Assembly (NCBI GenBank): GCA_046462475.1
Contig: JBKGVB010000009.1
Location: 1 to 5,057 of the forward strand
DNA from: JASLCR01 sp046462475
Lineage (GTDB): Bacteria > Patescibacteriota > Saccharimonadia > Saccharimonadales > Saccharimonadaceae
Length of the DNA stretch: 5,057 bases
Reading direction: 5' to 3'
Both the position numbers and the translations under genes were made by a program. Shown here in pieces: positions 1 to 5,057 of the stretch. Each line of letters opens with the position of its first letter. The first letter of the stretch is position 1. The notes under the pieces were generated by a model. It worked only from the letters and a program-made list of their open reading frames with translations. It was not told the DNA's origin and ran no database searches.

Positions 1-5
1 AAACG

Positions 6-1055
6 ATGGATGAAACAGCAACAACTCAGACGACAGACCTCGAAAGTGCAGTAAATAGCGTTCTCGACACTATTGAGCAAGACCGTGAAAAAGAGATTAT
101 TTCACGTCGTTTTGGTCTAACTGACCGCAAAGAAACTCTCGAGCAAATCGGTGAGTTGCTGGGCATCACTCGAGAGCGTGTACGTCAGCTCGAAAAAGCT
201 ATCCTCATTCGCCTCAAGATGGCTACCGAAGACGGCAAAGTACCTGCTGTTCGCGAAGTTGAACGCCAAATGGTTCGCCACCTATCAGAGGGCGGTCGCG
301 TCGCTCGCGTAAGTGACCTTGCCGACCGTATCATTGGCGGCACTGCCGATAGCAAGCAGCGCGCGCATGTCGGCTTCCTCTCTGAGCTCGCACCAGGTCT
401 TACTGTCGTATCTGAAAATGACTCGTATCATCACGCGGTCGGCATCAAAGAGCACGGCGACGAAAAGAAAATCAAAGGCAATGTCGATGAAATCGTAAAG
501 ACCATCAAGCAGCACGGCGAGCCAATCCAGACCGAAGCCCTGCATGCCAAGCTCAATTACGAGCACCCAGATCATGTTCGTGCACTCGCAAGCATCTCTA
601 AGAACCTTGCAGAACTAAAAGATTACTGGGGACTTACAAAATGGCCGACTGTCAATCCAAAGAACATCCGCGACAAAATCTACGTCATCCTGGCCGACAA
701 CGGCAAGCCGATGCACTTTTCTGAAATCGCAAAAGCTATCAAGGGCAGCGACTTTAAGCGTAAGGATGTCACTACACAGGCAATTCACAACGAGCTTATT
801 AAAGACAAGCGCTTCGTCCTCATCGGTCGTGGCATTTACGCACTCGACACCTGGGGCTACTCAAAGGGTACCGTCTCAGATATCATCACCGATGTTTTGA
901 AGAAAGCCGACAAACCAATGCACCGCGACGACATCGTCCGCGAGGTGCTGAAGAGCCGCCAGGTTAAAGAAACTACGATCCTACTAAACCTTCAGAGTAA
1001 ACCCCAGTTTAAGCGCGTCTCGAAGGCTACCTACCAGCTCGCTGAAGCGAAATAG
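6..1055 (+). CDS. Sigma-70 region 4 / HARE-HTH-like multi-winged-helix DNA-binding protein
   Basis: This is probably a DNA-binding transcriptional regulator or RNA-polymerase-associated factor acting in the cytoplasm. Residues about 15-72 read as sigma-70 region 4: the core with RRFGL (34-38) is followed by TLEQIGELLGITRERVRQLE (44-63), the classic -35-recognition helix-turn-helix. No region 2 or 3 is present, so it is not a complete sigma factor. The rest looks like successive winged-helix units starting near residues 83, 157, 219 and 288. Each has a similar turn: GRVARVSDL (97-105), GEPIQTEAL (171-179), GKPMHFSEI (233-241) and DKPMHRDDI (302-310). The third and fourth resemble HARE-HTH, the fold also found in the RNA polymerase delta subunit of Firmicutes. 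The ATG at 6 is the first visible start. No stop or ribosome site is visible in the five bases upstream, so the true start could lie outside the window. It is followed by the ATPase gene on the same strand after 49 bases. Family call is confident; molecular role is inferred. Confidence 0.85.
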   Translation: MDETATTQTTDLESAVNSVLDTIEQDREKEIISRRFGLTDRKETLEQIGELLGITRERVRQLEKAILIRLKMATEDGKVPAVREVERQMVRHLSEGGRVARVSDLADRIIGGTADSKQRAHVGFLSELAPGLTVVSENDSYHHAVGIKEHGDEKKIKGNVDEIVKTIKQHGEPIQTEALHAKLNYEHPDHVRALASISKNLAELKDYWGLTKWPTVNPKNIRDKIYVILADNGKPMHFSEIAKAIKGSDFKRKDVTTQAIHNELIKDKRFVLIGRGIYALDTWGYSKGTVSDIITDVLKKADKPMHRDDIVREVLKSRQVKETTILLNLQSKPQFKRVSKATYQLAEAK

Positions 1056-1073
1056 GTTTGCGTTGAAGCGCCA

Positions 1074-1079
1074 GAGGTG
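1074..1079 (+). promoter_or_regulatory. Shine-Dalgarno GAGGTG of a short leader ORF
   Basis: GAGGTG is a perfect six-base match to the anti-Shine-Dalgarno complement AGGAGGTG. It sits 5 bases before the ATG at 1085 but 25 bases before the ATPase ATG at 1105, too far to serve the latter directly. It therefore points to translation of the seven-codon ORF starting at 1085. Confidence 0.4.
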
Positions 1080-1084
1080 GGACA

Positions 1085-1108
1085 ATGGAAGGGAGTAAGT
1101 GTTTATGA
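1085..1108 (+). CDS. Candidate seven-codon leader ORF overlapping the ATPase start (ATGA)
   Basis: The ORF reads ATG-GAA-GGG-AGT-AAG-TGT-TTA-TGA, giving the peptide MEGSKCL. It is preceded by GAGGTG at a workable distance. Its TGA (1106-1108) overlaps the ATPase ATG (1105-1107) as ATGA, the usual geometry for termination-reinitiation coupling. The Shine-Dalgarno of the ATPase gene (GGAAGGGAG) lies inside the mini-ORF, so ribosomes on the leader would cover or open it. I see no attenuator hairpin and no run of repeated regulatory codons. It may be a chance ORF of eight codons including the stop; only the combination of good ribosome site and exact overlap raises it above noise. The peptide sequence itself suggests no function. 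Confidence 0.3.
   Translation: MEGSKCL
1087..1095 (+). promoter_or_regulatory. Ribosome binding site that decides the ATPase start
   Basis: GGAAGGGAG is purine-rich, and its GGGAG core ends 9 bases before the ATG at 1105. The longer reading frame begins at a GTG at 1099, only 3 bases after that core, which is too close for initiation. The site therefore favours ATG 1105 over GTG 1099, removing two residues from the N-terminus. Confidence 0.6.
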
Positions 1109-3765
1109 GCATATTCTCTTGGTTTATTGAATTTGTTTTGCAATGGTACGTTTGGATTCCCATCGTAGTTGTTCTTTTATTCCTGACGTGGCGCAACTAC
1201 AGGACCGCCGAAGTCGTCAGGGAAGTACAGGAAAGTACACTATTAATCCTCGAAATTCCAAAGGCAAACGACAAGTCAGAGCTTGCCGCCGAGCAGCTAT
1301 TTGCTAGCTTGCACGGTATTTTGCGCGACAAGCAAGAACTCAAGATATCAAAAGGCGTCCAGGAACACCTGAGTTTTGAGATTGCCTCTGTCGGTGGACA
1401 AATCCGCTTTTATGTCTGGGTACCGAAGAGTTTGCAGAGCTTTGTCGAAGGCCAGATCTATTCGCAGTATCCAACCGTTCAGATTCATAAGGCCGACGAA
1501 GATTACACCTCTCATGACCGTCAGCACACAGTAGTATGCACCAACGAAATCGAGCTAACCGACAGTGAATATCTGCCGATCAAGACATTTCAGAGTTTCG
1601 AAGTTGACCCGCTTGCCGGTATCACGGGTACGCTTGCCAAGCTCGAAAATACTGGCGATGAATTATGGGTCCAAGTGCTCGTCCGACCAATTGCCGATGA
1701 TTGGCACCGAGCTTCAGAGCGATGGATTGAGTCAACAAAAGGTGGCAATCCATTCAACGCGCTCTTTGGTGGCCAAGGATTTGATTTCCGTTGGTTTGCG
1801 ACATTCTTTGAAGCACTCTGGAAACCACCAGAACATGCTGCCGGCAGCACTGGAGAAAAGGTCCTATCTGAGCGCGAAAAGACACGCGTCTCTGAAGCAG
1901 AGAAAAAGGCGACCAAGCTTGGCTATCAGGTAAAGATCCGCCTTGCATACCTCGGTGAGAGCCAGGGTAGCGCTCGTCAGCAAATGCAAGCCATTATCGG
2001 TACTTTCAAGCAATTCAACTCAACGAATCTCAATGGCTTCAAGGCAGGCAAGACATCTTTCGAGAAAGAATCGCTCAATGCCCACAAAGCCCGCACATTT
2101 GTAGACCGTGGGTTCATCCTCAATATCGAAGAACTCGCTTCGGTCTTCCATCTCCCGCATACCAATGTGGAAACACCAAACATCGTCTGGGCTAGTTCAA
2201 AGACCGCCGAACCACCTGCAAAACTTCCAGTCATCACTGGCAACGCCGCCATCGATGAAAATATCTCCGCCTTTGGGGTGACGAATTTCCGCGGCATCAA
2301 TCATCAGTTCGGTATGCTGCGCTACGACCGCTCACGTCACGTCTATATCATCGGTCAGACCGGTGCCGGTAAGTCTGGTACACTCGAGCTCTTTGCACTT
2401 AGCGATATCTTCCACAATCAAGGCTATGCCATCATCGATCCGCACGGTGACTTTGCCATCAACAACATGAAGTTCATTCCTGGCTCACGCCTCGACGACG
2501 TCGTATACTTCAACCCGGCCGATACTGCACATCCGCTCGGATTCAACCCACTGGAAGTTATCGATCCAAATATGAAGACAAATATTTCATCAGAAGTCAT
2601 CGGCGTATTAAAGCGTATGTTTGGCGAATCTTGGGGTCCGCGGCTCGAATATATCCTTCGCTATACCATCCTCGCACTGCTCGACCGCCCAAACACTACC
2701 ATGCTCGATATCACGCGCATGCTCACCGACAAGAAGTTCCGCAAGGAAACACTAGGCTACTGTACTGATGCCGTCGTCCTGCAATTCTGGAACGTTGAGT
2801 TTGCCAGCTGGAACGACAAGTTCCAGGCAGAAGCTATCGCGCCAGTGCTCAACAAGGTGGGGGCGTTTACTGCCAACCCAATCATCCGAAATATCATCGG
2901 TCAGCCAAAGTCTACCTTCAATATCCGCCAGATCATGGACGTAGGCAAAATCCTGATCGTCAACCTCTCGAAAGGTTTGATCGGTGAAGACAACGCAGCT
3001 ATCCTCGGCTCGTTTCTCGTTACCAAGATCCAGCTCGCTGCCATGAGCCGCTCGGATATCCCAAATATCGAAGATCGCCGGCCGTTCTATCTCTATGTCG
3101 ACGAGTTCCAAAACTTCGCTACTGATTCCTTCGCGACGATTCTGTCTGAGGCGCGTAAGTATGCTCTCAACCTCACCGTTGCCAACCAATACATCTCACA
3201 GATGTCAGACACCGTCCGCGACGCTGTCTTTGGCAACGTAGGCACTATGATCTCGTTCCGCGTCTCGGCAGATGACGCGCCGATCCTCTCAAAGCAATTC
3301 GAGCCAAACTTTGAAGCGCTCGACCTACTGCAGATGCACAACCGAAACTTCGTGATCAATATGGTAATCAACGGAGAGAAGACACCGGCCTTCTCAGCTC
3401 GCACCCTCAATCTGCCGCCGCCGCAGACCGACAATACTGCTCAGATTATCGAAAATACTCGCCGCCATTACAGCCGTCCACGGGCTGAGATCGAAAAGGA
3501 AATCGATGAGCTTATCAAACCAGTAGGACAGCAGAATCAGCAGCCAGCGCCTCAGAGCCAGGCCCAAGCAAAACAATGGCCGATCAATGCCCAGTCACAG
3601 GTCGTCACGCCATCACAGCCAAAAGCCGATGAATCACACGACCAACAGCCAGCGCCAGCCAAGAAAAAGCGTACTCGCTCTCGCAAGAAAAAATCCACTA
3701 CTTCAGATGCGCCTACGACACAGACACCAAAGAAAGTTGACGAGACCGAAATCCGTCTTCGCTAG
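1105..3765 (+). CDS. Membrane-anchored type IV secretion-type ATPase (VirD4/TraG/HerA-FtsK superfamily)
   Basis: This is a P-loop motor ATPase of the kind that couples DNA or protein substrates to a type IV secretion or conjugation channel. Numbering is from ATG 1105 (886 residues). One membrane segment spans about 10-29, with positive residues directly after it (R30), suggesting a short outside N-terminus and a cytoplasmic body. Residues 40-370 form a large N-terminal region that I cannot assign from motifs; it includes a charged, probably helical stretch near 250-280. The motor follows: Walker A GQTGAGKS (417-424), DPHGD (445-449), GFNP (479-482), Walker B with hydrophobics before D666-E667 in VDEFQNF, and ANQY (693-696), the glutamine motif typical of this superfamily. 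R719 is a candidate arginine finger. From about 808 the tail is rich in Q, P and K and ends with a basic cluster KKKRTRSRKKKS (853-864), possibly nucleic-acid binding. No relaxase, VirB4 or channel gene is in view, so the substrate is unknown. Probably co-transcribed with the upstream regulator. Confidence 0.88.
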   Translation: MSIFSWFIEFVLQWYVWIPIVVVLLFLTWRNYRTAEVVREVQESTLLILEIPKANDKSELAAEQLFASLHGILRDKQELKISKGVQEHLSFEIASVGGQIRFYVWVPKSLQSFVEGQIYSQYPTVQIHKADEDYTSHDRQHTVVCTNEIELTDSEYLPIKTFQSFEVDPLAGITGTLAKLENTGDELWVQVLVRPIADDWHRASERWIESTKGGNPFNALFGGQGFDFRWFATFFEALWKPPEHAAGSTGEKVLSEREKTRVSEAEKKATKLGYQVKIRLAYLGESQGSARQQMQAIIGTFKQFNSTNLNGFKAGKTSFEKESLNAHKARTFVDRGFILNIEELASVFHLPHTNVETPNIVWASSKTAEPPAKLPVITGNAAIDENISAFGVTNFRGINHQFGMLRYDRSRHVYIIGQTGAGKSGTLELFALSDIFHNQGYAIIDPHGDFAINNMKFIPGSRLDDVVYFNPADTAHPLGFNPLEVIDPNMKTNISSEVIGVLKRMFGESWGPRLEYILRYTILALLDRPNTTMLDITRMLTDKKFRKETLGYCTDAVVLQFWNVEFASWNDKFQAEAIAPVLNKVGAFTANPIIRNIIGQPKSTFNIRQIMDVGKILIVNLSKGLIGEDNAAILGSFLVTKIQLAAMSRSDIPNIEDRRPFYLYVDEFQNFATDSFATILSEARKYALNLTVANQYISQMSDTVRDAVFGNVGTMISFRVSADDAPILSKQFEPNFEALDLLQMHNRNFVINMVINGEKTPAFSARTLNLPPPQTDNTAQIIENTRRHYSRPRAEIEKEIDELIKPVGQQNQQPAPQSQAQAKQWPINAQSQVVTPSQPKADESHDQQPAPAKKKRTRSRKKKSTTSDAPTTQTPKKVDETEIRLR

Positions 3766-3769
3766 AATA

Positions 3770-4015
3770 CTAGTCAATAATAGGTAAGTCTTCTGTAGTT
3801 ACGCCCATGATGCTTGCGAATGTATCGATCTTTTGGAACTTGCAGTATTTTATTTCTCTTCCTGCATTGTCGTATATACGGTAATAGTGATCGTAGCTGA
3901 CTGTCTCGCCCCGGAAGTTCTTAGCCGATGTCGGCTGGTCGATGCGGCGAATATACCAGCCATCTGGCTGCTCTACGAGAATTCGTTTTATCTTTGCATA
4001 GTGATTAAATGCCAT
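3770..4015 (-). CDS. Small hypothetical protein, 81 residues, no recognised family
   Basis: I do not recognise this protein. It is soluble-looking, with no signal peptide or membrane segment, and unusually rich in aromatic residues (WYIRRID near 20-26, DHYYRIYD near 42-49). It ends in an acidic/hydrophobic tail (EDLPIID). The pattern of alternating aromatic and charged residues suggests a small beta-rich fold, which is inference only. Its codon choice and length-spanning open frame resemble the neighbours. A 68-codon frame on the opposite strand (3833-4039) is hydrophobic but has no ribosome site and looks like a shadow. The ATG at 4015 is the only sensible start: upstream in-frame codons offer none. 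AAGGT directly abuts it, too close for a normal Shine-Dalgarno, while a -10-like CACAAT lies six bases upstream. Its TAG is 4 bases from the ATPase stop, tail to tail. Confidence 0.65.
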   Translation of the reverse strand: MAFNHYAKIKRILVEQPDGWYIRRIDQPTSAKNFRGETVSYDHYYRIYDNAGREIKYCKFQKIDTFASIMGVTTEDLPIID

Positions 4016-4021
4016 ACCTTC

Positions 4022-4049
4022 ATTGTGACGATAAAATAAAAAATTACAA
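4022..4049 (-). promoter_or_regulatory. Candidate promoter of the 81-residue gene, close to leaderless
   Basis: On the minus strand, TTGTAA (4044-4049, four of six to TTGACA) is separated by 16 bases from CACAAT (4022-4027, four of six to TATAAT). The ATG follows after GAAGGT. Transcription starting about seven bases after the -10 would begin at or next to the ATG. The region is strongly AT-rich (4031-4050). The match is moderate and unproven; an alternative -10 such as TATTTT further upstream would give a short leader instead. Confidence 0.35.
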
Positions 4050-4051
4050 AG

Positions 4052-4060
4052 TGCTACACT
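4052..4060 (+). promoter_or_regulatory. Extended -10 promoter of the DUF1295 gene, probably leaderless
   Basis: TGCTACACT is an extended -10 element: TG, one base, then TACACT (four of six to TATAAT). Six bases (AGACCC) separate it from the ATG at 4067, so the expected transcription start coincides with the start codon. No Shine-Dalgarno sequence precedes the ATG; the interval is AGACCC. The -35 region around 4032-4037 (TAAAAT) is poor, which is common for extended -10 promoters. Confidence 0.5.
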
Positions 4061-4066
4061 AGACCC

Positions 4067-4846
4067 ATGGATAATCTTTTCATCAATCCTCTGACTATGG
4101 CACTGCTCGTATCGTTCGCGATCAACTTTTCGATGTTCTTTGTTGCGTTTCGCCTCCAGTCGGATAAGCTAACCGACATTTCCTATGCTGCGACCTTTGC
4201 CACTATCGCCATTTGGGGATTTATCTTTTCACAAGGGGAGCGGTATCACATCATACTCCTAGTAATGATCCTCATCTGGGCATTACGTCTCGGTGGTTTC
4301 TTGCTGTACCGTGTCATAAAGACAGGCAGAGACGCTCGCTTCGACGGCATGAGAGAAGACTTTCTGAAGTTTGGTAAATTCTGGGTCGCACAGGCCATCA
4401 CTGTCTGGGTGATGATGATCCCTAGCGTATTAGCATTCGGCACCACATCAACCATCGGCCCGCTACAGATAGTTGCCCTAGCCGTATGGCTTATCGGCTT
4501 GCTCTGCGAGAGTGTCGCCGACTTCCAAAAGTTCGCTTTTAGCAGGAATCCAAAGAATAAGAATAGATGGATCGAGACTGGCATATGGCAGTACTCCCGC
4601 CACCCAAACTATTTCGGAGAGATCCTGATCTGGGTAGGGGTATATATCTATGTTGTGTCCGGCCTTTCGGCCATCCAAGCGATCATCGCACTAGTCAGTC
4701 CACTATTTATCATTGCATTACTTCTTTTTGTCAGCGGTATTCCTATTCTCGAAAAGTCTGCCGACAAGCGCTGGGGCAATATCGCAGCCTACAAAGCCTA
4801 CAAAAAGAAGACAAGTATACTTGTGCCCCTCCCACGCTGGAAATAG
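4067..4846 (+). CDS. DUF1295 family integral membrane protein (steroid 5-alpha-reductase-like fold)
   Basis: This is a 259-residue polytopic membrane protein of usual length for DUF1295. The family shares its fold with steroid 5-alpha reductases and isoprenylcysteine methyltransferases, but the substrate of bacterial members is generally unknown. About seven hydrophobic segments are visible, near 9-30, 38-55, 61-80, 107-125, 132-150, 184-203 and 204-225. Conserved-looking family motifs include WALRLGGFL (71-79) with RDARFD (88-93), E148 with ADFQKF (151-156), NPKNK (161-165), and TGIWQYSRHPNYFGE (171-185). In related enzymes this last region forms part of the cofactor pocket (NADPH or S-adenosylmethionine). 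The C-terminal pattern Y242, Y245, TS, LVPLP completes the family signature. The start ATG fits the leaderless promoter directly upstream and the first membrane segment. It is transcribed away from the 81-residue gene and converges on yaaA with a 9-base gap. Family call is strong; enzymatic activity is inferred. Confidence 0.88.
   Translation: MDNLFINPLTMALLVSFAINFSMFFVAFRLQSDKLTDISYAATFATIAIWGFIFSQGERYHIILLVMILIWALRLGGFLLYRVIKTGRDARFDGMREDFLKFGKFWVAQAITVWVMMIPSVLAFGTTSTIGPLQIVALAVWLIGLLCESVADFQKFAFSRNPKNKNRWIETGIWQYSRHPNYFGEILIWVGVYIYVVSGLSAIQAIIALVSPLFIIALLLFVSGIPILEKSADKRWGNIAAYKAYKKKTSILVPLPRWK
4811..4824. repeat. Perfect 14-base palindrome inside the DUF1295 3' end
   Basis: ACAAGTATACTTGT equals its own reverse complement. 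It lies in the codons for the conserved-looking TSILV motif, 22 bases before the DUF1295 stop codon, and 31 bases beyond the yaaA stop. It lacks a loop and a T-run, so it is not a standard terminator. It could be an operator-like site or chance. Confidence 0.3.
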
Positions 4847-4855
4847 TTGCGCAGC

Positions 4856-5057
4856 CTAGCTTAGCCGCATACTGAGCCCGATGCCACCAAACTCTCTGCA
4901 TACAAATACCGGCTCATTTTTAGTGCTGAGCGCTTCATCATACTTATAGCCGAGATCGTCAAACTCATACAGACGTTTTATGTCTTGTATGTGGTGAGTG
5001 ATCATCCAGTTGGCAAATGCGCCGCGCGCTATCTTGGCATGAACCGTGACAAATATC
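4856..5057 (-). CDS. yaaA: YaaA (DUF328/UPF0246) family protein, C-terminal 66 residues, runs off the window
   Basis: The reverse strand is open from the window edge to a TAG at 4856-4858 and encodes the last 66 residues of a YaaA-type protein. Full members are about 240-260 residues, so roughly the N-terminal three quarters lie beyond 5057. Family hallmarks seen, numbered from the first visible residue: FVTVHAKIARG (2-12, matching the conserved KxARG segment), a helix with NWMITHHI, FDDLGYKYDEALST (32-45, the F..GY.yd...S pattern), and EPVFVCRE (48-55, the closing strand). In Escherichia coli YaaA limits intracellular free iron under hydrogen peroxide stress and can bind DNA; the same role here is inference. 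The C-terminal extension after CREF (GGIGLSMRLS) is short. The gene is convergent with DUF1295, with 9 bases between the stops and no room for a conventional terminator. Confidence 0.82.
   Translation of the reverse strand, partial: IFVTVHAKIARGAFANWMITHHIQDIKRLYEFDDLGYKYDEALSTKNEPVFVCREFGGIGLSMRLS

Noticed and set aside
1038..1070. TCGCT-GA-AGCGA hairpin and repeated TGAAGCG at 1043-1049 and 1064-1070
   Set aside because: The stem is only five pairs with a two-base loop and no T-run, and the repeat is seven bases; too small to call a terminator or functional repeat.
1057..1086. Possible promoter TTTGCG-18-GACAAT before the ATPase gene
   Set aside because: Both hexamers are weak and no extended -10 is present; co-transcription with the upstream gene is simpler.
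1099..1104. GTG at 1099 as start of the ATPase gene
   Set aside because: It lies only 3 bases after the GGGAG core, whereas ATG 1105 has ideal spacing and the ATGA overlap with the leader ORF.
1085..1108. UGA read as glycine, as in Gracilibacteria/Absconditabacteria
   Set aside because: All recognised genes are intact under the standard code and contain no in-frame TGA, which would be frequent if it encoded glycine.
3587..3787. 66-codon + strand frame overlapping the ATPase tail
   Set aside because: It is an alternative-frame shadow of the Q/P/K-rich tail, rich in arginine and histidine, without a start signal.
3833..4039. Hydrophobic 68-codon frame on the + strand opposite the orphan gene
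   Set aside because: It has no ribosome site, starts inside the orphan gene and runs through its promoter; the minus-strand frame has more protein-like composition.
4661..4672. GGCC-TTTC-GGCC hairpin (GAAA tetraloop on the minus strand)
   Set aside because: It is a four-pair stem within the DUF1295 coding region, with no T-run; probably chance.
4567..4875. 102-codon + strand frame overlapping DUF1295 and the yaaA end
   Set aside because: Its composition (C, R, P, S rich) and lack of a start signal mark it as a shadow of the DUF1295 gene.

Overview
The window carries four complete or near-complete protein genes, one 3'-truncated-by-window gene, and a short candidate leader ORF. Base composition is roughly balanced, coding density is very high, and there are no RNA genes, insertion sequences, CRISPR repeats or phage genes that I can see. 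The gene content fits a Candidate Phyla Radiation (Patescibacteria) genome, with Saccharibacteria (TM7) as my best guess: a sigma-region-4/winged-helix protein next to a large membrane-anchored type IV secretion-type ATPase, with short orphan genes between. The assignment rests on protein style and memory of such genomes, not on a marker gene. The standard bacterial code (table 11) explains all the genes. No in-frame TGA is needed, so the UGA=Gly code of Gracilibacteria/Absconditabacteria is not supported.

Left part (1-3765, + strand): a 349-residue regulator combines one sigma-70 region 4 helix-turn-helix with what I read as four successive winged-helix (HARE-HTH-like) repeats. After 49 bases comes an ~886-residue HerA/FtsK/VirD4-type ATPase with an N-terminal membrane anchor, a large uncharacterised N-terminal region and a basic C-terminal tail. 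The short gap holds a seven-codon ORF with its own good Shine-Dalgarno, whose TGA overlaps the ATPase ATG. The two genes are probably co-transcribed.

Middle (3770-4066): an 81-residue orphan lies on the minus strand, tail to tail with the ATPase gene (4-base gap). An AT-rich divergent promoter region follows, in which both flanking genes have a -10-like hexamer exactly six bases from the ATG, suggesting leaderless or near-leaderless transcripts.

Right part (4067-5057): a DUF1295 integral membrane protein (steroid 5-alpha-reductase-like fold) on the + strand converges, with a 9-base gap, on the C-terminal end of a minus-strand yaaA (DUF328) gene that runs out of the window.

I do not see a clearly new multi-gene system. 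The items most worth a second look are the sigma4/winged-helix architecture beside the ATPase, the leader ORF, and the divergent leaderless promoters.
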